Source: Leptolyngbya sp. NIES-3755 (GTDB lineage Bacteria > Cyanobacteriota > Cyanobacteriia > Leptolyngbyales > Leptolyngbyaceae). From it: 64,000 nucleotides of DNA. Below the pieces are notes generated by a model that saw only the letters and a program-made list of their open reading frames with translations, made no database searches and was not told the origin of the DNA. Made by a program: the position numbers and the translations under genes. The stretch lies in assembly GCA_001548435.1 (NCBI GenBank), contig AP017308.1, positions 3,543,030-3,607,029 of the forward strand, given 5' to 3'. Position 1 is the first letter of the stretch; the number at the start of each line of letters is the position of its first letter. This document shows, piece by piece, positions 56,238 to 64,000 of the stretch.

Positions 56238-57122
56238 TTAAGCTCCTACAGGGGATTTGAAGTCTTGAGCGTGAGTCTGAACGTAGTCTTTCGCGTATGC
56301 CTCGAAGGTGTTCGGCGATCGCTGAACGAGATCCGAAAACGTCGTGGTAATCATTGATCCGGCTCCATTCTGCCAACACTCAAACAACTGCGCTTCTGCA
56401 TCCAAGTACCATTCCGGTTCGCCATTCGCCAGTCGTGCCGCTTTCATATCGGCAGGAGCAACTTGGATGAACTGAAGCGATCGGTTCAATGCACTCCCAA
56501 AGTACTGAGTCACTTGCTCAAAGGACACTGCCTCCGACCCCGTTAAATCGTAGGCTTGGTTCTCGTGTCCGGGTTGACTTAAACACAGAGCCGCAACAGC
56601 AGCGACATCACGAGCATCAATGTGAGAAATTTTGGTATCGCCTGCGATCGAGTGATAGAACGTCCCTTGTTGCGCCATCGTTTGAATGAACCACCGCATA
56701 TTCTGCATCAGCATATTCGGACGCAAATGTGTCCAGGTCATGCCGGATGCTTCAAGGTGTTCTTCGATTTGTCGATGCCATTGTTGGAAAGTACTCGGCA
56801 GTTCTCCAGCTCTCAGCACAGATAGCTTGACTAAATGACGAACACCAGCACGTTTTGCGGCATCAATGAAGTTGCATTCGAGTTGAACTTGATTCGGATC
56901 ACTCGGCATCACGAGAAACGCTGTCTCGATTCCTTGTAGGGCAGCTTCGAGCGTCTCTGGTTGACTGAAATCTCCTGGTGCAAGTTCAACACCTTGAGCT
57001 TTGAGTTTGGCGGCTTTTTGAGGATTCCGAACTAATCCCCGAATTGGAGCTTTTTGTTCCAATAGATGGCGGATCACTTCCCCGCCAATGTTTCCGGTTG
57101 CGCCTGTTACAAGAATGGTCAT
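56238..57122 (-). CDS. NmrA-like SDR (atypical SDR, NAD(P)-binding)
   Basis: 294-residue NmrA-family protein, starting MTILVTGATGNIGGEVIRHL with the typical TGATGNIG loop and continuing VLRAGELPSTFQQWH and LTGSEAVSFEQVTQYF. Such proteins act as NAD(P)H-binding quinone oxidoreductases or redox sensors (e.g. QorB-like, azoreductase-annotated). It lies three bases upstream of the isochorismatase-fold gene. Confidence 0.88.
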   Translation of the reverse strand: MTILVTGATGNIGGEVIRHLLEQKAPIRGLVRNPQKAAKLKAQGVELAPGDFSQPETLEAALQGIETAFLVMPSDPNQVQLECNFIDAAKRAGVRHLVKLSVLRAGELPSTFQQWHRQIEEHLEASGMTWTHLRPNMLMQNMRWFIQTMAQQGTFYHSIAGDTKISHIDARDVAAVAALCLSQPGHENQAYDLTGSEAVSFEQVTQYFGSALNRSLQFIQVAPADMKAARLANGEPEWYLDAEAQLFECWQNGAGSMITTTFSDLVQRSPNTFEAYAKDYVQTHAQDFKSPVGA

Positions 57123-57136
57123 CTTTAAGTCTCCGG

Positions 57137-57817
57137 TTAAACTAAACTAGCAACGGTATTCACAGTTGTTGCAATAATCACACTGTAAAAGAAGAACGAA
57201 ATCATTTCGTGTAGCAACACCAATCGACGTAGCGATCGCGTTGTAATCGAAACATCAGAGGTTTGGGAGGTGAAGCCAATGGTGAATGAAAAATACATAA
57301 AATCAAGATAGTCGGGTGGCTCGTCTGTGGGAAACTCTAAGCCACCCGCGTAAAGCTCTAAACGGGTATCATCGACTTCGTTGTAATAGGTGCGGCAGTA
57401 GTGCAAGGCAAACATCGTGTGCGTCAACAGCCACGAACAAACCACCGCAATCAGAGACAGCCAGATTTGCAGTGTCCGAATCGGCTGGGGTGTCACTTTA
57501 ATGTCTTCCAGCATGAAGCCAATCACAAAGATGCTGAGGCAGGCAATCAACACAACTAGCATCAAAATAGCAAAGGGATTGGGTTCTCGCAGTCGAGAGC
57601 GGCGCATGGTTTGTTCTGGCGTAGTTCCCACCACCACTAACCCAACCAATACTAAAAAGCTAATCACCGCAAAATCCCAACCTGCAAGCCATCTCACTTC
57701 TTGTCCCAGCGCAGCAGGCATCAGCAGAAAGACAACCCCGCCAAGCACTATAGACAGCAATAATCGAACTTCAGGACTTAGTTTTCTGAGTCGATGGGAT
57801 AACGCAACCTGTTTCAT
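57137..57817 (-). CDS. DUF1345 membrane protein
   Basis: 226-residue membrane protein with about five hydrophobic segments and the DUF1345 signature DFMYFSFTIGFTSQTSDV. The segment resembles an ion-channel pore helix (TIGFTSQTSDV). Ion-channel activity is inference. The gene overlaps the preceding TMEM175 gene by four bases (ATGA). The start is the ATG at 57817. Confidence 0.85.
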   Translation of the reverse strand: MKQVALSHRLRKLSPEVRLLLSIVLGGVVFLLMPAALGQEVRWLAGWDFAVISFLVLVGLVVVGTTPEQTMRRSRLREPNPFAILMLVVLIACLSIFVIGFMLEDIKVTPQPIRTLQIWLSLIAVVCSWLLTHTMFALHYCRTYYNEVDDTRLELYAGGLEFPTDEPPDYLDFMYFSFTIGFTSQTSDVSITTRSLRRLVLLHEMISFFFYSVIIATTVNTVASLV

Positions 57818-58410
57818 TTGAACAACTCCTGTTTTTGAGAATTGAACACGCGCTCGATTCGTCGATCGGGAATCAGCCACAAAACTGCAACGAACACATA
57901 AAACAGATATGCTACCCACGAAACAACGAAAGCGAGTAAAATTCCAGCAACATAGAATCCGATGCTGATTTTGCCTTTAAAGTCTGCTCCAACTGCAACG
58001 GCTAACGTAGAATTTCTACCATTATGCGTAATCAAGCTACGACTCAAAATCAAGTAAGCAAGGGCAGCAAACAAAAACACAATGCCGTAGAGAAAGACTG
58101 GAACCGCAGCAAAGTGTGACTGTCCCACCCAACCTGTGACAAAGGGAATAAAAGACAACCAAAATAAGAGATGCAGGTTTGCCCACAGCACTCGACCATT
58201 CACTTGGCGAACAGCTTGAAACAGATGATGGTGATTGTTCCAGTAAATTCCTGTATAAATAAAGCTAAGAATATAGGTTAGAAACACGGGAACGAGCGGA
58301 CGCAGTGCAGCAAAATCAGTACCGTGTGGCACGTTCAGGGTTAACACCATAATGGTGATGATAATGGCAATTACGCCATCACTGAATGCTTCTAACCTAC
58401 TTTTATTCAT
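57814..58410 (-). CDS. TMEM175-family (DUF1211) membrane protein
   Basis: 198-residue six-helix membrane protein. The hallmark RLEAFSDGVIAIIIT (R-x3-FSDG) is at residues 5-19. TMEM175 proteins are potassium channels in lysosomes and in some bacteria, where each subunit provides six helices and the channel is a tetramer. It is coupled to the DUF1345 gene downstream. The start ATG at 58410 is preferred over 58449, which lies in the upstream gene. Confidence 0.88.
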   Translation of the reverse strand: MNKSRLEAFSDGVIAIIITIMVLTLNVPHGTDFAALRPLVPVFLTYILSFIYTGIYWNNHHHLFQAVRQVNGRVLWANLHLLFWLSFIPFVTGWVGQSHFAAVPVFLYGIVFLFAALAYLILSRSLITHNGRNSTLAVAVGADFKGKISIGFYVAGILLAFVVSWVAYLFYVFVAVLWLIPDRRIERVFNSQKQELFK

Positions 58411-58430
58411 AGTGGATTGCTCCTGTTCTG

Positions 58431-59075
58431 CTATTTCAATAAGCGCCATCCGATCGTTCGTCCCATCCCTTGTCCGTAAACGAGTTGCCCCCAGAAACCC
58501 GCCAGATTTTCGAGATAGCCAGCAGCAGAGATTCCACCCGCATCGCGCTGCTCCGCAGATACCGCAAGGGTCGTCTCAAAGCCAATTTCACGGGCAAGTT
58601 GAGCCGCGATCGCTTTTGCTTCAGTATCATCTCCGGCATAGAACATGGTGGCGGCTTCAGTGCCAAACTGCGGTTGTGCCATAATCTCCCATCCCACTGT
58701 GTTGAAGATTTTCACCACTCGCGCTTTCGGCAACCATGCGACGACTTGCTCCCCGCCAGAAGTGGTTAGACTTGCCATTTCATGCAGCTTATTTGCAACA
58801 AGCGGATTGGTGCAATCGAGGCAGATTTTGTTGTCTAGATCTCCCGCTTGAGCAAGTACCTCTGGAACGGCTTCCCAAGGAACAGTGAGAGCGACGAGAT
58901 CTGACGCGATCGCAGTCTCAGAAATCGTTGCCACTCGTCCTTTACCATCAACCAGTGGTTTGACCTTATCCGAAGTCGGATCGCGGACTCCAAAGATAAC
59001 TTCATGCCCCTGGTTGATCCAAGCTTTGCCCAATGTCAGACCAACGCTACCGCTTCCTAGAATTCCAATGTTCAT
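58431..59075 (-). CDS. F420-dependent NADP reductase-like protein 2
   Basis: 214-residue paralogue of the protein at 54294. The dinucleotide loop is MNIGILGSGSVGLTLG, then DLVALTVPWEAVPEVL, and LDCTNPL near residue 95. A cofactor F420 requirement is doubtful. The gene lies between a DJ-1/PfpI gene and TMEM175. Confidence 0.85.
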   Translation of the reverse strand: MNIGILGSGSVGLTLGKAWINQGHEVIFGVRDPTSDKVKPLVDGKGRVATISETAIASDLVALTVPWEAVPEVLAQAGDLDNKICLDCTNPLVANKLHEMASLTTSGGEQVVAWLPKARVVKIFNTVGWEIMAQPQFGTEAATMFYAGDDTEAKAIAAQLAREIGFETTLAVSAEQRDAGGISAAGYLENLAGFWGQLVYGQGMGRTIGWRLLK

Positions 59076-59078
59076 TGC

Positions 59079-59819
59079 TCATGCTCCCAAAGCTCGAATC
59101 ACCTCTTGTGCGGTCGCTTTGCCTGAAAACTGTTGCTGTCCTGTGATCAATCGTCCATCTCGTGCAGTATAGGCTTTGAACAATCCTCCGGTAATGAAAT
59201 TTGCACCCAGTTTTTTTGCTTCATCTTCAATCCGAAACGGCATCAACTTTTGTCCGACATACTGATCCGCAAAGTCTTCTTCGACGTTGGCAAATCCGGT
59301 CATCGTTTTGCCTTCGATCAACTGCTTACCATCAGATAGTTTGACGAACAATAAAGCACAAGTGCCATGACATAATGCTGCCGTCACCTTCTCAGCTTCA
59401 TAGAACTCGGCTAACAATTGATGTAAGCGAGTTGCCGTTGGGAAGGTAAACATCGGAGATTGACCACCTGCAACGACGATCGCATCATAGTTCTCAACCC
59501 TGACATCGTTCAGATTTTTGGTATTATCCAGCAATGTCATTAGATGCGGCGTATGAATGAAGCCCATACTGAGAATGTCGTGAGCGGAATAGCCACCCGG
59601 ATCACGCGGATCGCTGTCTTTGTCGAACTCGACTTTGCCACCTTGAGGAGAAGCGATCGTCACTTCATAGCCGACTTCGGTAAACTCATGCCAAGCGTGA
59701 ATCAGTTCCGATGCCCAGAAGCCAACCGGACCACCCACAGTCGTCGAAGTGCCTGGATTGGCAATCACCATCAAAATTCGCTTGGGCTTAGAACTCAAGA
59801 CATTGATATTCGCGCTCAT
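59079..59819 (-). CDS. DJ-1/PfpI family protein (glyoxalase III/Hsp31-like)
   Basis: 246-residue DJ-1 superfamily protein with nucleophile Cys150 in AALCHGTCALL and the GGQSPMF region. It resembles the Hsp31/glyoxalase III group, which converts methylglyoxal to lactate without cofactor; the precise activity is not proven. It is paired with the F420-reductase-like gene downstream (gap of three bases). Confidence 0.87.
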   Translation of the reverse strand: MSANINVLSSKPKRILMVIANPGTSTTVGGPVGFWASELIHAWHEFTEVGYEVTIASPQGGKVEFDKDSDPRDPGGYSAHDILSMGFIHTPHLMTLLDNTKNLNDVRVENYDAIVVAGGQSPMFTFPTATRLHQLLAEFYEAEKVTAALCHGTCALLFVKLSDGKQLIEGKTMTGFANVEEDFADQYVGQKLMPFRIEDEAKKLGANFITGGLFKAYTARDGRLITGQQQFSGKATAQEVIRALGA

Positions 59820-59828
59820 TCGTTCCTC

Positions 59829-60368
59829 CTAGAGATGTTTGGGATAGAGCCATGCCGCAAACAATTTGGTCATCCGAGGCATGATCACGTAGGTCATGAG
59901 GGTGAGTAGTAGCACCATTGTCAGGAGCGATCGCAATAGTACTGGCACACTCTGAAGCCAAGGTTGCAGCACAATATTGATCACATTCACAGTCGGGAAT
60001 GCTGCGAGACAGGTAACAATTAGCATTTTGTAGCGGGGGGGCGGGATCACGGCTTGCTGAGGCGTGAGGGTGAACCAGGTTTCTAATCCCGTTAGGACTT
60101 GAAACTTCCCTTCCCCAACTGTGAACCGTTCGGCTCGGTCTAACAATTTGCGCCGAATCGCAGACGCTTCCCACTGTTGCAAACTTGTCAAGTGATTGAA
60201 CTTAAAGACAATGCGGTACTCCGAGTCCGTCCGAAACACACTCGCTCCGAGGTGTCCATCAAAGCCCTCAGCGGCAGCAATTAAATCGGTCAACGCTTGC
60301 TCAAACTCAGATTCATAGCCCGGTTTGACTTGCTTAATGATGTCGATCGTGACGGGAGGATCATTCAT
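59829..60368 (-). CDS. ABM-domain membrane protein
   Basis: 179 residues: an N-terminal antibiotic-biosynthesis monooxygenase (ABM) domain (about 5-100; VTIDIIKQVKPGYESEFEQ, GHLGASVFRTDSE, YRIVFKFNHLTSLQQWE) followed by two hydrophobic helices (about 115-135 and 147-165). Membrane-anchored ABM proteins occur in cyanobacteria and other bacteria; the substrate is unknown. The start is the ATG at 60368. It lies between the PfpI gene and a 222-base gap before the ALDH gene. Confidence 0.85.
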   Translation of the reverse strand: MNDPPVTIDIIKQVKPGYESEFEQALTDLIAAAEGFDGHLGASVFRTDSEYRIVFKFNHLTSLQQWEASAIRRKLLDRAERFTVGEGKFQVLTGLETWFTLTPQQAVIPPPRYKMLIVTCLAAFPTVNVINIVLQPWLQSVPVLLRSLLTMVLLLTLMTYVIMPRMTKLFAAWLYPKHL

Positions 60369-60590
60369 GGACACCAGAGAACGCGAAGAGAATCGTTTTG
60401 AATCGGTCAGGTGATGAACTGAAGGGACGCAAGGCATTGCAGAGCGAGTCGTCTCGTTGCCAAGGTGATTGGTATCCGTATTGTCTCACCGTTGCCAAAG
60501 AATGCAGCTAGACAATTGGCTAGGTTTCCTTTACAAATTCTTGCGTCCCTGTTACTAAAGCTTTCAAATTGCAACGATGCTTTATGTTCC

Positions 60591-62108
60591 CTAGCTCAAA
60601 TCAATCCAGATCGATTTGGTGTGTGTATAGTTCTCCATCACCTCTTTACCGCACTCCCGCCCGAAGCCCGAAGCCTTGTAGCCGCCAAAGGGAACCGAAA
60701 CATCATAAACGTTGTAGCAGTTGATCCAGCAGGTTCCCGCTTGCATTGCATTCGCCACTCGCATCGCTTTTTTAATGTCGAGAGTATGCACCGCAGAGGC
60801 TAATCCATAGTTCGTGCCGTTCGCAATCCGGATCGCTTCCTCTTCGGTATCAAATGGAATCACCGTCAGAACCGGACCAAAAATTTCCTCTTGAGCAATC
60901 CGCATCTCATTCGTGGCATTGGTGAAAATCGTCGGCTGGAAGTAGTAGCCTTTTCCATCAGTTCCCTCTGGATAGAATCGCTCTCCACCATATCTTAAGG
61001 TTGCGCCATCGCGAATGCCATACTCAACATACTGCATGACTTTCTTCAGTTGTCCAGCATCCGCAAGTGGACCAAATAGCACCTCTGGATCGAGTGGATT
61101 GCCCATCTTGATTTGGCTGACATAGTTAATCAGTCCATCGATGACTGCATCATGAATCGATCGCTCAATCACTAATCGTGAACCTGCTGTACAGATCTCG
61201 CCTTTGTTGTAGAAGATACCAAAAAAGACATTGGCGATCGCACTTTCCAAATCCGCATCCGCAAACACAATATTGGCAGACTTCCCACCCAGTTCCATCG
61301 TGGTTTTCTTCAAGGTGTCCGCACTATTGCGAATAATGTTAATCCCAACTTCGGTCGAGCCTGTGAAGCTAATCTTGTTGATGGCAGGATGTTTCACCAG
61401 TTGATCGCCCACTCTGCCACCAGGACCTGTGATCATGTTGTAAACTCCGGGCGGCAATCCTGCTTCGTCAAAGATTTCTGCGAGTTTGATTGCAGATAGC
61501 GGTGTTGCACTGGCAGGTTTATGAATCACCGTGTTTCCAGCAGCAAGGGCAGCCGCAATCTTAGTTCCAGCAAGCAGCAATGGAAAGTTAAACGGCGTGA
61601 TTGCTGCTACAACGCCTAACGGTTCTCGAACGATCGTAACGTGCTTCGGCGTGTTTTCTGGCGGTGGAGACACAGGACGAGTTGCACCATCAATTTCGGG
61701 AGCCATGCCCGCATAGTAGCGAAACAGATCAGCAATCAACCGAGCATCGATCGTTTTAGCAAAGTAGATTGCTTTGCCCATGTCGAGTGTTTCGCACAGT
61801 GCTAAATCATCGGCGTACTGCTCCATTAATTCAGAGGCGCGAGTGAGAATTTTCTGGCGCTCGTGTCCAGTCATTTTTGCCCAAGGTCCGTCATCGAAAG
61901 CACGACGAGCAGCTTGAATTGCATCTTCGACATCTTGTTCAGAAGCTTCGGGAATGTCTGCGATCGCGCTTTCTGTAATCGGGCTAATCGTGGGGCGAGT
62001 TTTACCATCGGATGCTAATCTCCACTCGCCATTGATGTACATCTTGGCTTGTTTGATCGGGGGAGCGGGGAGTGCGATCGTGGAAATAGAGGTTGCAGTC
62101 ATAGTCAT
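60591..62108 (-). CDS. Aldehyde dehydrogenase (NAD(P)+-dependent)
   Basis: 505-residue aldehyde dehydrogenase family enzyme. The conserved Glu lies in TMELGGKSANI and the nucleophile Cys in GEICTAGSR; the FTGSTEVG cofactor segment and FGPVLTVIPF are present. Members include betaine-aldehyde and phenylacetaldehyde-type dehydrogenases; the substrate is unclear. The head of the run is separated from the rest by 222 bases, and the AraC gene lies upstream, so it is a likely regulated gene. Confidence 0.93.
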   Translation of the reverse strand: MTMTATSISTIALPAPPIKQAKMYINGEWRLASDGKTRPTISPITESAIADIPEASEQDVEDAIQAARRAFDDGPWAKMTGHERQKILTRASELMEQYADDLALCETLDMGKAIYFAKTIDARLIADLFRYYAGMAPEIDGATRPVSPPPENTPKHVTIVREPLGVVAAITPFNFPLLLAGTKIAAALAAGNTVIHKPASATPLSAIKLAEIFDEAGLPPGVYNMITGPGGRVGDQLVKHPAINKISFTGSTEVGINIIRNSADTLKKTTMELGGKSANIVFADADLESAIANVFFGIFYNKGEICTAGSRLVIERSIHDAVIDGLINYVSQIKMGNPLDPEVLFGPLADAGQLKKVMQYVEYGIRDGATLRYGGERFYPEGTDGKGYYFQPTIFTNATNEMRIAQEEIFGPVLTVIPFDTEEEAIRIANGTNYGLASAVHTLDIKKAMRVANAMQAGTCWINCYNVYDVSVPFGGYKASGFGRECGKEVMENYTHTKSIWIDLS

Positions 62109-62212
62109 GTCTCCAATGAAGTGCTTGAGAGGTTGAACTGCTGAACTTAAGTCGAGCTTATCAGCAAGACTCGCGGTTGTCTTTTCGATTCTTTTGAAAA
62201 TTGTTCGATTCT

Positions 62213-63145
62213 TTAGATCAACTTTCGATAAGCAGTTGGAGTTAGCCCCAATTGCTGACGAAATAGCTTGGTCAAGTGGCTTTGACTCGAAAAACCACAG
62301 TGTAGGGCAATCTCTGCGATCGAGAAGTGAGTCGTTTTGAGCAATTCCTGAGCTTTTTGCAATCGCCGTTGAATCACAAACTGATAGGGCGAAACTCCGG
62401 TAGACTGCTTAAATAAACTGGCAAAGTAGCACGAACTCAAGCCTAAATGTTGAGCTAAATCACTCAGTTGAATCTCCTGATCCAAATGATCCTGAATATA
62501 AGCGATCGCTCGGTTCAGCATTACTTTAGATAAACGTTGAGCAGCAGGAGTTTTAGCAGGTCGAGTGACATAATGCTTCAGCAAGTGAGCCGCGAGTGCA
62601 GTCGTCAGCGATTCAACATAGAAGAGATCGGTTTGGATAACATTACTTTCGTTCGTGGACTGTGAGAGTAGTTCTATTTTCAAAGCCATTCCAATGTGAT
62701 AGATCAAGGGATCAAACGTTGGAAAGCGAGGAATCAGTTCAACTTGATCGGGCACGATCGAGTCGTGTGCCGACTGTGCAAGACGCAGTGGATCTAAGGT
62801 CAATAACATAAACTCTGCGGGCTGATTCCAACAGACTTGATGGGGAGTGTGTGCCGGGACAATGACGATACCTCCCTCGACTAAATGTTCTGAATGAACC
62901 TGATCATCTAACACTCGTTTGATTTTGATCGAATCCTGAGTCTGAGTCTGAAGCGTAATTTTATGTTGGGTAAAGCAGTATTCGGGAATTTCATAAGCGG
63001 AACAAGCATACTGCTCCAGCAGAATACCTTGCCATCCTGTTCCACGGCTGGAAAAGACAGGCGAATTTGGCAGAATCGGCGGTAATCGTTGAGGATGGCT
63101 TACAATCTGGCTCTGTGTGAGTTTTTGAGTTGCTAGATCAGACAT
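62213..63145 (-). CDS. AraC-family transcriptional regulator
   Basis: 310-residue regulator. The N-terminal half is cupin-like (VIVPAHTPHQVCW), likely sensing a small molecule. The C-terminal DNA-binding domain has two helix-turn-helix motifs: LSDLAQHLGLSSCYFASLFKQ and FSIAEIALHCGFSSQSHLTKLF. GGAAGGGAG lies nine bases before the ATG at 63145, supporting that start. It is transcribed in the same direction as the cluster and probably controls it. Confidence 0.92.
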   Translation of the reverse strand: MSDLATQKLTQSQIVSHPQRLPPILPNSPVFSSRGTGWQGILLEQYACSAYEIPEYCFTQHKITLQTQTQDSIKIKRVLDDQVHSEHLVEGGIVIVPAHTPHQVCWNQPAEFMLLTLDPLRLAQSAHDSIVPDQVELIPRFPTFDPLIYHIGMALKIELLSQSTNESNVIQTDLFYVESLTTALAAHLLKHYVTRPAKTPAAQRLSKVMLNRAIAYIQDHLDQEIQLSDLAQHLGLSSCYFASLFKQSTGVSPYQFVIQRRLQKAQELLKTTHFSIAEIALHCGFSSQSHLTKLFRQQLGLTPTAYRKLI

Positions 63146-63376
63146 TATCAAGAACTCCCTTCCGCTTTATCTCTATTCTTTTCGTGGATTGGATCTAATC
63201 TAACCACTACTCGTTCAGCGCAAACAAATGTGAAAAATCAACACTCAATGCAATGAACTGAAACATTGATCAGATCAAATATTTACTCATTCAGTTTTGG
63301 TAGATCGTCGATGACTTAATCGATCGCCCTCTTCAACGCCTCGAACTCCAATGCACATAAATAACGGCGTTCGTTG

Positions 63377-63580
63377 ATGACTGAACTTCTACGAGTCGCC
63401 CAAGAAGTTCGGATTTTTCCGCTGCTTAACCTTGACGAAGAGCCATCTCTGTATACGCAAACAGTCATTGAAACGTTGTCTGATCAGGGTTTTGCTGTAC
63501 AGGTGCAATCTGTTGCCTACGAATTTCAGAAGGGTGGCAATCAGATGTTGAAAGTTAATCGCAAACGGTCAGCCGCATCG
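63377..63580 (+). pseudogene. C-terminal fragment of a SAM-dependent methyltransferase
   Basis: The segment ELLRVAQEVRIFPLLNLDEE to about YEFQKGGNQMLKV matches the C-terminal end of a class I SAM-dependent methyltransferase family I recognise from cyanobacteria. The SAM-binding N-terminal part is absent and no homologous sequence precedes it, so it is a truncated remnant. An open frame continues to 63619 with unrelated residues. Confidence 0.55.
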
Positions 63581-63619
63581 CAATTCCAATGTGTCAGAAC
63601 AATGTCAAGCGATCGATGA

Positions 63620-64000
63620 ATTGCAAAGGGTATCTGTGTCCGGTGATTGGAACCGTTAGTCTGCAATTCCTCTTACATCCTCACGGTAATATGTAAGCGC
63701 TTATTTGATTAAACTCAGCGCTGAAGCGAGATCGCCGGAATTTCTGCCTTCAATGCAACGAGACGCGGCTGATTTTCAGGCGACAAGCGAAACTATCCAA
63801 GATGCAACAACGTTCAGTACCAAATTGTGCGCTAGTTCTGGGCTGGATCATGATTGCTTAGTGGATTGAGAGAGTTAAGGCGAAACAGGCGAAAGCGGTG
63901 GAAAGCTACGCGATTTCGAGTCTCCGACTGCCAAGATTGCGGACATCAAGAATGCCATCTCCTATCTACAAACGGTGGATGCGGTGGATGCGAATCGCAT
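63620..64000 (+). pseudogene. Decaying alpha/beta-hydrolase fragment at the window edge
   Basis: Bases 63879-64000 translate in one frame to GESGGKLRDFESP then KIADIKNAISYLQTV and VDANRI. This resembles the region between the nucleophile-proximal DxRGxGxS strand and the catalytic elbow of dienelactone-type alpha/beta hydrolases. A stop (TAA at 63876) interrupts the frame just upstream, and no start is apparent, so the gene looks broken, though it continues outside the window. The preceding 250 bases hold no other recognisable gene. Confidence 0.45.

Overview
The window is chromosomal DNA from a cyanobacterium, most likely a filamentous Leptolyngbya-like one. Evidence: the HIP1 octamer GCGATCGC and its CGATCG core recur throughout coding and non-coding DNA on both strands. 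There are also phylloquinone genes (menA, menC, menE), Ycf51, a Ycf46-like AAA protein, a CPP1-like protein, DUF2808/DUF2103/DUF4230-type cyanobacterial proteins and the cyanobacterial order rpmH-rnpA-PH protein-yidC-jag. The genus is an inference.

Layout. 1-6 kb: coiled-coil protein, Ycf51, iron-type alcohol dehydrogenase, a DHA2-type efflux pump divergent from a NarL-type two-component pair, tRNA-Leu(UAG). 6-10.7 kb: RHH protein, overlapping menA-menC-menE, tpiA. menE carries an in-frame palindromic (MITE-like) insertion. 10.7-18.7 kb: a lectin/Calx-beta/VCBS-repeat protein, then a SWIM protein and a SNF2 helicase whose Walker A motif is split by a 467-residue intein with LAGLIDADG motifs. 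19-34 kb: ordinary core genes (pnp, cobM, lgt, PAS kinase, rlmN, clpS, HDAC-like gene, OmpR-type regulator, CPP1-like, DUF4129/DUF4350) with one VapBC-type pair and an unexplained plus-strand terminator between lgt and cobM. 34-44 kb: accessory block with a retropepsin pair, a NADAR/P-loop kinase/adenosine deaminase operon, and on the other strand a BrxD-like ATPase, a TPR protein overlapping a P-loop ATPase, a DUF29 protein and a Ycf46-like AAA protein. 43.6-47.3 kb: the rpmH-rnpA-yidC-jag locus, including rpmH and a candidate 48-codon gene below the usual size cut-off. 47.3-52 kb: DUF2808, Uma2 nuclease, pntA-pntB with a strong terminator.

52.3-63.1 kb is a near-continuous minus-strand run of twelve genes: YciI, a DJ-1/PfpI-beta-propeller fusion, two F420-reductase-like proteins, SDR, isochorismatase-fold, NmrA, DUF1345 and TMEM175 membrane proteins, a second DJ-1/PfpI, a membrane ABM protein, an aldehyde dehydrogenase and an AraC regulator. 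Stop/start overlaps point to shared transcription. The content suggests a response to reactive aldehydes or electrophiles, and two members lack the canonical catalytic residue of their family. The right edge (63.3-64 kb) holds decaying gene fragments.

Most interesting, in my view: the Walker A intein, the in-frame palindromic element in menE, the 52-63 kb redox cluster, and the ATPase and NADAR blocks. No CRISPR array, rRNA, intact transposase or prophage was seen.
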